Shown here piece by piece: positions 26,982-35,133 of a stretch of 64,000 nt of DNA. Below the pieces are notes generated by a model that was not told where the DNA came from, ran no database searches, and saw only the letters and a list, made by a program, of their open reading frames with translations. The stretch is from positions 1-64,000 of the forward strand of contig NZ_CANNCF010000008.1 in assembly GCF_947503045.1 (NCBI RefSeq). The letters run 5' to 3'. Position 1 is the stretch's first letter, and every line of letters begins with the position of its first letter. This stretch comes from an uncultured Tateyamaria sp. GTDB lineage: Bacteria > Pseudomonadota > Alphaproteobacteria > Rhodobacterales > Rhodobacteraceae. Made by a program: the position numbers and the translations under genes.

Positions 26982-27509
26982 GATGGGTCCTCGAAAAATC
27001 ACCCCAACGTACGGCGCGGTGCCAAATCTGCCAAGAAATGAGGCGAAATACTCCAGTAAACAGACTGTTTTTCTATCTATGCAGGAAAATGCGCATGGTT
27101 TTGGCGACGTGTTGCCCGGCAAGGGCACTCGGGTCGAATCGCTGACGCGGATCAGCGGCAGCGCCGTTTCGGGGCGGTGCAGAGCCAGAACCGGAGGCGC
27201 ACCGAACTGTTCGCGCGGATGATGTCAGGCCCGCCTCGAGGCGTAAAAGGAGGACATCATCCTGACGCTGAGGACGTTCGAGCTGGGCGTGGATATCACC
27301 GGGTTGGAGGCAAAACGGTCGCGGCGTTTCATAGACGAAACGGCGCAAATGCAGCGTGTCGAGAGGTGGTCAGGAAACAATGCAGCACGCGCCAGATGCA
27401 TTGGTTAGAATATTATTAAAAAGCCGCTCAAATTCTTGACAGGCCACATTTCTGCCAGCATCAAGACGCATAATCATAACCAGTAAACGCATTCTACCAG
27501 GAGTAATAC
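26982..27509. other. Intergenic region between divergent VPLPA-CTERM genes
   Basis: About 530 bases between divergent starts. It should contain both promoters; a TTGACA element lies near 27436 upstream of the plus-strand gene, but I found no convincing -10 at the right distance. A short plus-strand frame through about 27260-27410 (with F-E-L-G-V-D-I-T-G-L and R-R-F-I-D-E-T-A-Q-M-Q-R-V) lacks a start and could be a relic of a longer gene. I could not identify it. Confidence 0.4.
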
Positions 27510-28211
27510 ATGCGCTTTTTGACAGCATTGGCCGTGGCCTTCACATTCGCCTCAGGCATGGCTCAGGCCGCACCCATCAACGGGTCCGACCTTGCCGCAA
27601 ATCCCAATATCGCCCTTCCGAACGGCAGCGCGAGCACAGTGGGAACGTCCATCCAGTTCTCGGGCCCTCCGACAAACCAGGTCATTGTCGACGCCTCGCT
27701 GTCTGCCTTTGGATTTACGTCGAGCGGATCGATCACCGTGGATACAACCCGGGTGAGCGGCGATTCAGATTTCTGGATCGGCCTTTTTGACGGTACGAAT
27801 TTCGACAGCTACGGGTTTTGGGATGGCGGCCGCATTGGCAACTATTCAAGCGCGCATACGTCCGATGGTGTCACCTTCGCCGAAGTTGGTGCATTTGCCG
27901 GAGCCACAAACATCGCGTCAAGCACCGCAATCGGCGAACAGGGTATCATGACCTTTTCTTTCGATCTGATTGCCGGAACGACCAGCCTTGACGTGAACGG
28001 CACGACTGTCAGCCGGAACGTTCTGCCGGGCTTTAACTCGGCGGCACCGCTGCGCCTTCTGATCGGCAAAGGGTCGACCGGCGAGACGCTTCAGATCAAC
28101 AGCATCGACTTTGTCAGCACCAACCCACCAGCGGTGCCACTGCCTGCAGGTCTGCCGCTGCTGCTGACCGGTATCTTTGCCTTTGGCGTGATGCGCCGCA
28201 AGATGGCCTGA
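27510..28211 (+). CDS. Secreted VPLPA-CTERM sorting domain protein 3
   Basis: A 233-residue protein. The signal peptide (MRFLTALAVAF...AQA) is preceded by an AGGAG ribosome binding site. The beta-rich body has D-F-W-I-G-L-F-D-G and resembles lectin-like or ice-binding-style secreted domains only in general character. It ends in VPLPAGLPLLL...F-G-V-M-R-R-K, the VPLPA-CTERM signal. A strong terminator follows. Function of the body unknown. Confidence 0.85.
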   Translation: MRFLTALAVAFTFASGMAQAAPINGSDLAANPNIALPNGSASTVGTSIQFSGPPTNQVIVDASLSAFGFTSSGSITVDTTRVSGDSDFWIGLFDGTNFDSYGFWDGGRIGNYSSAHTSDGVTFAEVGAFAGATNIASSTAIGEQGIMTFSFDLIAGTTSLDVNGTTVSRNVLPGFNSAAPLRLLIGKGSTGETLQINSIDFVSTNPPAVPLPAGLPLLLTGIFAFGVMRRKMA

Positions 28212-28240
28212 TCCGGCCTCAACCGTTACCAAACACGGAA

Positions 28241-28269
28241 AAACCGGGCCAATGCGGCCCGGTTTTTTT
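28241..28269 (+). terminator. Intrinsic terminator after VPLPA-CTERM gene 3
   Basis: A perfect 10-bp stem (AAACCGGGCC / GGCCCGGTTT) with a five-base AATGC loop runs into seven T in total. It lies 30 bases after the stop. Confidence 0.92.
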
Positions 28270-28309
28270 GTGCCGTGAGCAGGGCTGTTATGTGGGGTAG
28301 GGTGCGCGG

Positions 28310-28858
28310 TCAGAACCGCCCGCCAAGGCCGATGACGCCGTAGGTGATCGGCAGCTTGCCCTTGGGCACGGCCTTGAGATCGACGCCGAGGAAAAGCTCG
28401 ATATCCAGTTCGATCTTGTCCTTGGACAGCACCTTGAACTTGATCGGCACATGCATGCCACCGCCCTTGGGTTTGGGCAGCTTGATCGGCTTGCCTTTTT
28501 CCATGGCTTCGCGCTGCTTTTTGGCGGCATCCAGATCTTCGCGCAGGCCAGTGAGGGCGACCCCTTGCGAGGTGTCGGCGCCCTTCTTTTCGATCTCTTT
28601 CTCGACGTCCTTCTTGGTCTTGTCGAGTTGCTTTTTGAGCATGCCGGTGGTGACCTTGGTGACGGTCTGATCCAGCTTGCCGGCCTGTTTGCAGACAATC
28701 CCCTCGATCAGCTTTTCGGTGATCTTTTTGGCCGGAAGGGACTTGGCCTTTTTCTGGATTTCCTTGGAGGCCTCTTTGCAGGCGTCCTCGATATGTTTGG
28801 TCAGGGGCAGCGCCAACAGGACGGGCGCCATCGCGTTCAATACGCTGGTTGGGAACAT
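28310..28858 (-). CDS. Lys-rich helical protein of unknown function
   Basis: A 182-residue protein that I do not recognise. It has a short hydrophobic N-terminus (residues 8-19) that is not a clean signal peptide. A Lys/Glu-rich helical middle (about 20-130) contains two Cys (residues 27 and 56). A C-terminal beta-like segment (I-P-I-K-F-K-V-L-S-K-D-K-I-E-L-D-I-E-L-F-L-G-V-D-L) ends in G-G-R-F. Its strong Lys content differs from its neighbours. It stands alone between the VPLPA-CTERM gene and the Exb-type operon. A structural or cargo role in the T6SS island is possible but not supported by any motif. Confidence 0.7.
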   Translation of the reverse strand: MFPTSVLNAMAPVLLALPLTKHIEDACKEASKEIQKKAKSLPAKKITEKLIEGIVCKQAGKLDQTVTKVTTGMLKKQLDKTKKDVEKEIEKKGADTSQGVALTGLREDLDAAKKQREAMEKGKPIKLPKPKGGGMHVPIKFKVLSKDKIELDIELFLGVDLKAVPKGKLPITYGVIGLGGRF

Positions 28859-29010
28859 TTCATATCCTTTCGACCCGGCACGCAGGCCAATATGTCTGGG
28901 GTCCGGGCATTCAAATGACTTACGTTAATGCCCAAGGCTAGCGACGGCGGCTTTGCCTTGGCAATATAGTTCACCCGGAGGAGGCAAATTCGGCGGCTTT
29001 TGGCGCAGGA

Positions 29011-30741
29011 TCACTGCACGTCGAAGGTTGCGACCCCGAAGACCATGCTTTGCAATGTCTCGGACGGGATAGAGCCAAAGACCTGCTGCGCCTCCTGTCC
29101 GATCCGGCCGGACAGGTCGAGCGGTGCGTCGCTGGTGCCGATGGCCACCAGCACCTGCCGCGTGGCGCGCGCCGGGCCGGAACGTGCCACGGGCGCGTCG
29201 AACACCGGCGTGTTGCCATCAAGGGATACGAAAGGCGCGAGGTCCTGCACCACGCCATTGTCATCCACCAAAAGCAGCGTCACGAACAGCCCGCCAGCGC
29301 CCAGCACACGGCCCGTCAGTGCGTCACCGCTGAGCAGGGTGGCCGTGTCGATGGACAGACCGATGCGGTTGGCCGGATAGCTGTCGCTGGCGCGCAGGGC
29401 GTCAAGCGAGGCGCATTGGCGTGGATCGAGGATTTCGCGCGTCTGCACGGGAGCAAAGTCCAGCCCGTTGACGATCACCTGGGCCTGTGCGTCCAGCACC
29501 GCCTCGTCCGCGCCGATCATCGCAAGCCCTGCCAGCGCGTCACCCCCGGCCCGGCGGGGCAGGGCGAGCGTGCACTGTTCCTGCGCGGTGGCGCGGATGC
29601 GGCGCAACAGCTGACCGATGGCCACGTCAGAGGCGGAGGGGTTGGCCAGCGCCTGCACCGCCGGTGCTGCGGGTACTTCAGGTTCTGGTGGCTCTGCGGC
29701 CTCCTCGGCTGCTTCCTCTGCGATCTCTTCAACCGGCTCTGGTTCCGGGTCGGGTGTTGGTTCTGGCTCAGGCTCTGGCTCAGCCAGGTCGATGGGCGGA
29801 TCGGCCTCGGGCAATTCGGGTTCCTCGGGGGCCTCTTCGGGCTCTTGCGGCAGCACGATGGGCGCGGATTCTTCCACGGGATCGGGTTCCAGAATGACCG
29901 CTTCGGGTGCTTCTGGTTCGGGGACGAGGGCCGCGAAATCTTCGGGCAGGGGCAGCACATCATCCGGAGGCAGCACGCCGCTGCCGCCTTCGCCCAGCGG
30001 GTTGACGACGGCGTCGTCGATGGCCAGCAGATCCTCGATTTCAGGCGATGTGGGTTCGGGTGCCAGCGGAGTCAGAGGGGTTGGATCGGGCAGGTCGGGC
30101 GCCTCGGCCACGACTTCGGGCTCTGGTTCCGTCAGTTCGGGTTCGACGACCTCGGGTTCAGGTTCGGGCAGCGGCTCAGGCTCCGGGTCGGGCAGGACCT
30201 CGGCCACTTCTGGCTCTGTGGGTTCGGGTTCGATCACCTCCGGCTCGGCCACTTCGGGCAGCGTCGGCTCGGGATCGATCACTTCGGGTTCGCTGATCTC
30301 GGGTTCAAGAGGTTCGGGTTCCACGACCTCGGGCTCGCTCACTTCCGGCTCAAGCGGTTCGGGTTCCAGCAGTTCCGGTTCAGCGGCTTCCAACTCGGGT
30401 TCGAGCAGCTCTTCTTCGGGGGCGAGCAGATCCTCGTCCGGGGCGAGCGCGGCGAGGTCATCCGGGGTTTCTGCGTCGATGTCGTCGGGCGCGGTTATTT
30501 CAGCGTCTTCGGGCACCAGATTGCTGTCATCGACCGGTTCCAGTTCTTCGACAAAGGCGGCGTCGAGGATTTCGAGACTGACGGTGATTTCGGGCGTTTC
30601 GGGTTCGGGCGGAGTCGGGACCAGCACGACAACGCCGGAAAACAGCACGAAAGACACGATCCCCGCATGTGCCAGAAGCGAGGCGACGAAGGAGCCGTAC
30701 CAGGGCACGGCGCGGGGGGAGCCGTGAGGCAGAAAGCTCAT
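29011..30741 (-). CDS. TonB-like energy transducer with long Glu/Pro stalk and kinase-shared C-terminal domain
   Basis: A 576-residue protein. An N-terminal TonB/TolA-type anchor (S-L-L-A-H-A-G then one membrane helix, about 18-43) precedes a periplasmic stalk of about 300 residues of E-P-E-V/E-P-E-P repeats. The C-terminal domain (about 375-576) has Cys390 and Cys443. It is not a recognisable TonB_C domain. It matches the periplasmic tail of the kinase at 23964-26207 in length (187 versus 188 residues from the first Cys), Cys spacing (53 versus 52), the Q-C-A-x-L-D motif and the L-V-D-x-N-G-x-V motif. It overlaps exbD-2 by four bases, so it is the transducer of this ExbBD motor. Confidence 0.82.
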   Translation of the reverse strand: MSFLPHGSPRAVPWYGSFVASLLAHAGIVSFVLFSGVVVLVPTPPEPETPEITVSLEILDAAFVEELEPVDDSNLVPEDAEITAPDDIDAETPDDLAALAPDEDLLAPEEELLEPELEAAEPELLEPEPLEPEVSEPEVVEPEPLEPEISEPEVIDPEPTLPEVAEPEVIEPEPTEPEVAEVLPDPEPEPLPEPEPEVVEPELTEPEPEVVAEAPDLPDPTPLTPLAPEPTSPEIEDLLAIDDAVVNPLGEGGSGVLPPDDVLPLPEDFAALVPEPEAPEAVILEPDPVEESAPIVLPQEPEEAPEEPELPEADPPIDLAEPEPEPEPTPDPEPEPVEEIAEEAAEEAAEPPEPEVPAAPAVQALANPSASDVAIGQLLRRIRATAQEQCTLALPRRAGGDALAGLAMIGADEAVLDAQAQVIVNGLDFAPVQTREILDPRQCASLDALRASDSYPANRIGLSIDTATLLSGDALTGRVLGAGGLFVTLLLVDDNGVVQDLAPFVSLDGNTPVFDAPVARSGPARATRQVLVAIGTSDAPLDLSGRIGQEAQQVFGSIPSETLQSMVFGVATFDVQ

Positions 30742-31148
30742 GGATCGTCCCCGGCGGCTTGTCCGTGCAGGGTCACCAGCTTGACGCTAACGGCGATCAG
30801 TTCTTCGGCGGCGAGCAGATCCAGCAGGGTGCCGGCGCCCAGGTTGCGGTCGGCCAGCACGTGCAGGGTCGGATAGTCGATCAGCGCTTCGGCCAATGTG
30901 CCAACCTCGAGCGGGATGCCATCAAGGGCCATTTTGGCGTTGGCGTCGATGGTCAGCAGCGGCTTGGGCAGCAGATCAAGGGGCAATTCGGAGGTTTCGG
31001 GCAGGTCGATTTCGACCGAGTCCGAGCTGATCAGCGTGCCTGTGGCCAGAAAGAAGAAGATCAGCAGCAGCACGATGTTCACGATCGCAAGCGATGAGTC
31101 GATGGCCTTGGCGCGGCGGACCTGGGGCAGGCGGGTCTTGGACATCAT
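30738..31148 (-). CDS. ExbD/TolR-like protein with the channel Asp replaced (ExbD-2)
   Basis: A 136-residue protein with a short cytoplasmic N-terminus, one membrane helix (about 20-38, [10 protein letters not shown]) and a small periplasmic domain, the ExbD/TolR layout. The membrane Asp that carries protons in ExbD (Asp24 in the partner at 31145-31603) aligns here with Val23, next to Asn24. This subunit is therefore probably structural or regulatory rather than proton-conducting. It overlaps its neighbours by four bases on both sides. Confidence 0.85.
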   Translation of the reverse strand: MMSKTRLPQVRRAKAIDSSLAIVNIVLLLIFFFLATGTLISSDSVEIDLPETSELPLDLLPKPLLTIDANAKMALDGIPLEVGTLAEALIDYPTLHVLADRNLGAGTLLDLLAAEELIAVSVKLVTLHGQAAGDDP

Positions 31149-31603
31149 GCCCCCCCGCGGCTGATCTGGACGGCGCCGACATTGGCCCCTTCCAGTGCTT
31201 CGAGGGCGCTGGCGACATCCTGCACCCGCGCCTCTGACGTCACGATCAGTACGACGCTGCCCGGCGCACCTTCGCTCAGCGCTTCGGCCAGGGCCGAGAG
31301 TTGGTCGATGTCGTAATCAAGCCCGGCGGAGCGCACGGTGCCATTGCCCACGGTCCAGAGCGTGACATCGGCTGCTTGTGTGGGCGGGGCGGGCTGGTTC
31401 GGATCGTTGCCGGGACCTGCCGCAGTCGCATCCTCTTCGGACACCGGTTCGGCGGCGGTTTTGAGGGTGATCAGGGAGTAGGGGGCGAGGCTTGAGGACA
31501 GCATGAAGAAGATCAGCAGCTGAAACATGGCATCCGCCAGCGGTGTCAGCACAAACCTGTAGCGCCTGGGGCGCTCGGGCAGGGGGGCTCTTCGAGATGC
31601 CAT
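31145..31603 (-). CDS. ExbD/TolR-like protein (ExbD-1)
   Basis: A 152-residue protein. The basic N-terminus (R-R-x-x-L-P-E-R-P-R-R-Y-R-F) is followed by a membrane helix with the canonical L-T-P-L-A-D-A-M-F-Q-L-L-I-F-F pattern, including Asp24. An Ala/Pro linker and a periplasmic domain follow. With ExbB-type pentamers, ExbD uses proton flow to move a TonB-like partner. The gene starts 15 bases after the exbB-like stop and overlaps exbD-2 by four bases. Confidence 0.9.
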   Translation of the reverse strand: MASRRAPLPERPRRYRFVLTPLADAMFQLLIFFMLSSSLAPYSLITLKTAAEPVSEEDATAAGPGNDPNQPAPPTQAADVTLWTVGNGTVRSAGLDYDIDQLSALAEALSEGAPGSVVLIVTSEARVQDVASALEALEGANVGAVQISRGGA

Positions 31604-31618
31604 GATGTGCGGCCCCGG

Positions 31619-32245
31619 TTACTTGGCCGAATTCGGGTCAACCCGTCCGTGGATGGCCGCCGACATCAGCGCTTCGATCATGTTGCGTTCGCGGTCGATC
31701 CGACCCTCGAGCCAGGTGGCGATGAAGAAAGCAAAGAGCGCGACGATCAGCCCAGCCGCCGTGGTGGTCAGGGCCACATAGATACCGCCCGCGAGGGTGG
31801 CTGGGTCGACCGCCCCTTCGGCAACGGCGAGTACGGAAAAGGCGTCGATCATACCGACAACCGTGCCCAGAAGGCCGAGCATCGGAGCGGCCTGCACCAC
31901 CATGTCGAGCGCGCGCATCCGCTCGCTCATCGTGGCGAGTTCGATGATCGCGGTTTGGCGGCTGAGTTCTTCGGCATAGGTCACATCGGCGGGGCGGGCC
32001 TGAATGCCCGAAAACACCGCCTGAAGGATGCGCGACAGGACCGAGCGCCGCCGCCCGGCTGCGCTGATCGCCTCGTCCACCCGGCCATTCAGCCAGTCAT
32101 CCAGAATCCGTTCAGCCTCGGATCGGCGCCCGACGCCAAGCCGGGCAAATTGCGCGATCTTGTAGAGCCCGATGGCGATGGCGACGAGCGACAGGAGCGC
32201 CAGAAGGCTGTAAACACCAAGGGAAGCAATCTGAAAAATGGACAT
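31619..32245 (-). CDS. ExbB/TolQ/MotA-family proton channel protein
   Basis: A 208-residue protein with three membrane helices (about 8-30, 110-135 and 150-175). The MotA/TolQ/ExbB signature A-P-M-L-G-L-L-G-T-V-V-G-M-I-D-A-F is followed by L-A-G-G-I-Y-V-A-L-T-T-T-A-A-G-L-I-V-A. It forms the motor stator with the two ExbD-like proteins encoded downstream. It is second in the operon, 32 bases after the small exported protein. Confidence 0.92.
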   Translation of the reverse strand: MSIFQIASLGVYSLLALLSLVAIAIGLYKIAQFARLGVGRRSEAERILDDWLNGRVDEAISAAGRRRSVLSRILQAVFSGIQARPADVTYAEELSRQTAIIELATMSERMRALDMVVQAAPMLGLLGTVVGMIDAFSVLAVAEGAVDPATLAGGIYVALTTTAAGLIVALFAFFIATWLEGRIDRERNMIEALMSAAIHGRVDPNSAK

Positions 32246-32277
32246 AATGGTTCTCGTTTGGGGCCGGGTGAGGTCGG

Positions 32278-32709
32278 TCAGAGACCGAAGGCGATATCGG
32301 TGCGGCTGGTCACAGTCAACTGGGTCAGGCAGGCGTCGCTGTCGGTACCGCTGTTGCCTGCAAGGGCGCAGCTGGCCACGTCATTGACGATGATTTCGGA
32401 GAGTTCGGCGCAGGCCGTGGGCAGGTTATACTGGACAACCCGGCGTTTTCCCGCACTAAGCGCCCCCAGCGGCAGGCCCAGCAGGTTGCGGAACACGCCA
32501 TCCGAGCCGAAGACGGCCAGACGCCATGTGACTTCCTCGAAATCCTGATCCAGACCGTTTTGGCCAAAGAACACCAGCTGGCATCCCCCTTCGGAGGAGG
32601 GCGTGGCGCGGTTCAGTTCGAGGGAAATTTCGGGTGTGGCGTCCTGGGCGAAGGCAGATGTGCCGGTCAGGACAAGGGCAAGGCTACATGCCAAAAGCGT
32701 ACGATTCAT
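32278..32709 (-). CDS. Small exported protein of the Exb-type operon
   Basis: A 143-residue protein from the ATG at 32709, preceded by GGAGG; the longer frame to 32802 has no such site. The signal peptide ends S-A-F-A-Q-D. The mature part looks like a beta-sandwich with four Cys (C-Q-L-V-F-F at the start; C-A-E-L, C-A-L-A and C-L-T-Q later), which could form two disulfides. Its position as first gene of the exbB-exbD-exbD-tonB-like operon suggests a periplasmic partner of the motor. I associate this arrangement with Rhodobacteraceae genomes, but its function is unknown. Confidence 0.8.
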   Translation of the reverse strand: MNRTLLACSLALVLTGTSAFAQDATPEISLELNRATPSSEGGCQLVFFGQNGLDQDFEEVTWRLAVFGSDGVFRNLLGLPLGALSAGKRRVVQYNLPTACAELSEIIVNDVASCALAGNSGTDSDACLTQLTVTSRTDIAFGL

Positions 32710-32848
32710 GTGAACCTCCAGTAATTGCGCACATCGAAATGATATGCGCATTAGCGAGGTTACGCCGAAGCGTGTCAACAATTGATTGGGAGCTTGTACC
32801 AAAGCACGCGGGAGAAATCCCGCGTGGTCTGAAACCTGTTACAACGCC

Positions 32849-33328
32849 TTAGCGGTAGACGCCGATGACGTATTCGATCCGCGTGGCCGCGTCAGGCGTG
32901 TGCGTCAGGGCCTGATCCACAATCACTGGCGCTGTCTTGAACGAGCGCGTCTTGCCCAGCGACTTGGCCGGTGGGCGGATCGCTTCGCGAACGGCGGGGG
33001 CCAATGGGGCGGTGACAGGCGCCGACGCTTCGGGCGCGACATCCTCGGGGGTTATTTCGAAATCACCGAGCGCTGCGGTTTCCACCGGAGCCAGGGCAGG
33101 TGTCTCGGGGACAACCGGCGCCTTGAGCGCGGGGGCCAAAGCGGTGAACTGCGCCGCATCCGGCACATATTCAGGGATCACAAACCCGCTGTCGGCGGGA
33201 ATATTGTCTGGAGTGGCAAGTGCCGATGTCTGCACATTCATGTTGAATTCGTGCAGAGCGGAGAGACCCAGACCTGCTGTGCCGGAGAGAGCGACAAGCG
33301 ATACGGAGAGGAGAGCTACGTGTTTCAT
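32849..33328 (-). CDS. Exported Ala/Pro-rich protein of unknown function
   Basis: A 159-residue protein. An N-terminal hydrophobic segment (about 4-25) acts as a signal peptide or anchor. An Ala/Pro/Glu-rich, low-complexity middle is followed by a short conserved-looking end (D-A-A-T-R-I-E-Y-V-I-G-V-Y-R). It lies 139 bases upstream of the Exb-type operon on the same strand and may be cotranscribed or have its own promoter in the 33329-33627 gap. No domain recognised. Confidence 0.7.
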   Translation of the reverse strand: MKHVALLSVSLVALSGTAGLGLSALHEFNMNVQTSALATPDNIPADSGFVIPEYVPDAAQFTALAPALKAPVVPETPALAPVETAALGDFEITPEDVAPEASAPVTAPLAPAVREAIRPPAKSLGKTRSFKTAPVIVDQALTHTPDAATRIEYVIGVYR

Positions 33329-33627
33329 GCCATTTGATATAGCACGGCTTTGGCAATTCGTGAGGGGGAAAGGATTTCAAATTGTCTCAAATGGGGAATT
33401 GTGGCAACAGTTTGCCGATTTAGGGGTTTTTCCGCGTACAATTTCAAAGCCTTGTGGCGGATTGTTGCCAATTCACCGACGTGACGCAACGACATATTAC
33501 TTATGGTTGTATTGAGTTTTGCAGAAATTTTTCAGAATCGGCGGGTCCTGACCCGTACTATACTTTGCAGTTTTATCCTTTGCAGGCTATGCTTTGGCCG
33601 TGATTTCAACCCCGAGGTGACTCGACC

Positions 33628-34416
33628 GTGTTTCGTTCCTGCCGACCTGTCCTGACTGGTTTTGTGGCCGCGATGGCCCTGCACTCTGCCCCTGCCGCAC
33701 TGGCACAGGGCCTTGAGATTGCGCCAATCGGCTTTGACGTGGCCGATGAGGGTGACAATCTGGTGGTTGCGTCCTTTGTCGCGGATGCCGCACCGGTGTT
33801 CGACGCTGTACAGTTGGGCGCGACCCCGGCGGCCGCCCGTGTGTCTGCTGGTCTGCCGCAGCCTTCAATCATCCTTGGCCTGATCGCGCCGGGTCAGGAA
33901 GAGGAATTCGGGCTGGAAAACTTGTTGCCGGCCACGGTTGAGCAGGTCTCGTTTTCGCTTGATGATCTGGCTGCCCGCGAGGCGATGCGGGAAAACGATC
34001 CGATCCTGTTCGAGCGTCTGATCCAAGAGGGCCATTTGGACCCGGATGCGGATGTGCTGCCCACCGTGCTGCAGACTGAACTGGCCCGGATGAACTGCTA
34101 CCGCTCTGGCATCGACGGGGCGTGGGGGCCGGGTTCGCGCCGGTCCGTGGGGGAATATTTCGAACAGCTTGCATCCGTCGACTGGCCGGATCAGGCCCCG
34201 ACGCAAGAGCTGTTCCGCGCCATTATTCTGAACGGTGATGTGGCCTGTCCGACCCCGGTGGCGGTTCAGCGCGCTGCCCCGGCGCGCACCACATCGCGTC
34301 CTGCGTCGACGACCACGCGCACGCAACCCCGTGCTGCCGCTCCGGCCCCGGCGCCCAAGCCTGCAGCGAAGCCCAAGCCCAAGCTGTCCATCGGTGGATC
34401 GGGCGTTCTGCGCTGA
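33628..34416 (+). CDS. Exported protein with peptidoglycan-binding-like domain
   Basis: A 262-residue protein from a GTG with GAGGTGA seven bases upstream. The signal peptide ends near A-L-A-Q-G. An N-terminal beta-type domain is followed by a segment M-N-C-Y-R-S-G-I-D-G-A-W-G-P-G-S-R-R-S-V (about 152-171), which looks like the PG_binding_1 repeat (C-x-x-G-x-D-G-x-W-G-x-x-S-R). The tail is Pro/Ala/Lys rich. A cell-wall-bound periplasmic role fits a locus full of envelope-spanning proteins, but no enzymatic domain is seen. It is divergent from the gene at 32849 with a 299-base gap. Confidence 0.78.
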   Translation: MFRSCRPVLTGFVAAMALHSAPAALAQGLEIAPIGFDVADEGDNLVVASFVADAAPVFDAVQLGATPAAARVSAGLPQPSIILGLIAPGQEEEFGLENLLPATVEQVSFSLDDLAAREAMRENDPILFERLIQEGHLDPDADVLPTVLQTELARMNCYRSGIDGAWGPGSRRSVGEYFEQLASVDWPDQAPTQELFRAIILNGDVACPTPVAVQRAAPARTTSRPASTTTRTQPRAAAPAPAPKPAAKPKPKLSIGGSGVLR

Positions 34417-34473
34417 TCAGTGCCGGATTTGGTGACACTATATATACTGTCGCTGCTGGCCCGTTCTTGATCC

Positions 34474-34492
34474 TGTAGCAATCTTTGCTACA
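34474..34492. promoter_or_regulatory. Palindromic operator of the parDE-type toxin-antitoxin operon
   Basis: A perfect inverted repeat, TGTAGCAA-TCT-TTGCTACA, ends eight bases before the antitoxin ATG. Ribbon-helix-helix ParD antitoxins bind such palindromes to autorepress the operon. A TATATAC-rich stretch just upstream (about 34440-34448) could be the promoter. Confidence 0.75.
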
Positions 34493-34500
34493 TTTGCTTT

Positions 34501-34740
34501 ATGACCCGCACAACCTCTGTCGCCCTTGGCGACCATTTCGCACAGTTCATCACCGAGCAGGTGGCCGCCGGGCGCTATGCGTCGGCAAGTGACGTGGTCC
34601 GGTCCGGCCTGCGCTTGCTGGAAGAACGCGAGGCACAGATGACGGCCCTGCGTGCAGCACTTGAGGCGGGCGAGGCGTCTGGCCCCGCCGCGCCCTTTGA
34701 CGTCGACGCCTATGTGGCGGACCGGCGCGGGGCAGGATGA
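34501..34740 (+). CDS. parD: ParD-family antitoxin
   Basis: A 79-residue protein. The N-terminal ribbon-helix-helix pattern (T-S-V-A-L-G-D-H-F, then Y-A-S-A-S-D-V-V-R-S-G-L-R-L-L-E-E-R-E) is followed by an acidic C-terminal tail that would wrap the toxin. It overlaps the parE gene by four bases. Addiction modules of this type are common on repABC plasmids and would help retain this replicon. Confidence 0.93.
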   Translation: MTRTTSVALGDHFAQFITEQVAAGRYASASDVVRSGLRLLEEREAQMTALRAALEAGEASGPAAPFDVDAYVADRRGAG

Positions 34741-35030
34741 ACGACTGGCGGCTGACGCCTGCCGCGCGCGCCGATCTGGATGACATCTGGGATTACACTG
34801 TCAAAACCTGGGGCGCGGATCAGGCCGAGGCCTATGTCCGTGCGCTGATCGCTGCCTGCGCCGGGATTGCCACCGGTGCTACACCCACGCAGGACGTCGC
34901 CCATGTCCGTCCCGGATACCGCAAGGCGCTGAGTGGGCGCCACGTGCTTTATCTGCGTCAGAGCGAAACCGGGGTCGAGGTGGTCCGCATTCTTCACCAG
35001 CGTATGGATGTGGATCGTCAGAGCCTTTGA
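34737..35030 (+). CDS. parE: ParE-family toxin
   Basis: A 97-residue protein of the RelE/ParE superfamily with typical features: L-T-P-A-A-R-A-D-L-D-D-I-W-D-Y near the start, A-E-A-Y-V-R-A-L in the middle, and the ending V-V-R-I-L-H-Q-R-M-D-V. ParE toxins target DNA gyrase. It is translationally coupled to the antitoxin through an ATGA overlap. Both genes look intact. Confidence 0.93.
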   Translation: MNDWRLTPAARADLDDIWDYTVKTWGADQAEAYVRALIAACAGIATGATPTQDVAHVRPGYRKALSGRHVLYLRQSETGVEVVRILHQRMDVDRQSL

Positions 35031-35133
35031 TCCCCCTTAGGGAATTGTCAGATTTCAGATTTTGTGTAGGCTGAATGTAACGACTCTGCCGGTCTGCTGG
35101 CGGGGATCTGATTGCGAGACAAAGGAATAGATC

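Noticed and set aside
29700-30560. Direct repeats that could suggest a CRISPR or satellite array
   Set aside because: The units are short, codon-phased and encode Glu-Pro; there are no constant repeats with unique spacers.
29618-30727. Plus-strand Gly/Ser repeat protein frame
   Set aside because: It is the complement of the Glu/Pro codons of the TonB-like stalk, so the apparent repeats are a mirror of that stalk.
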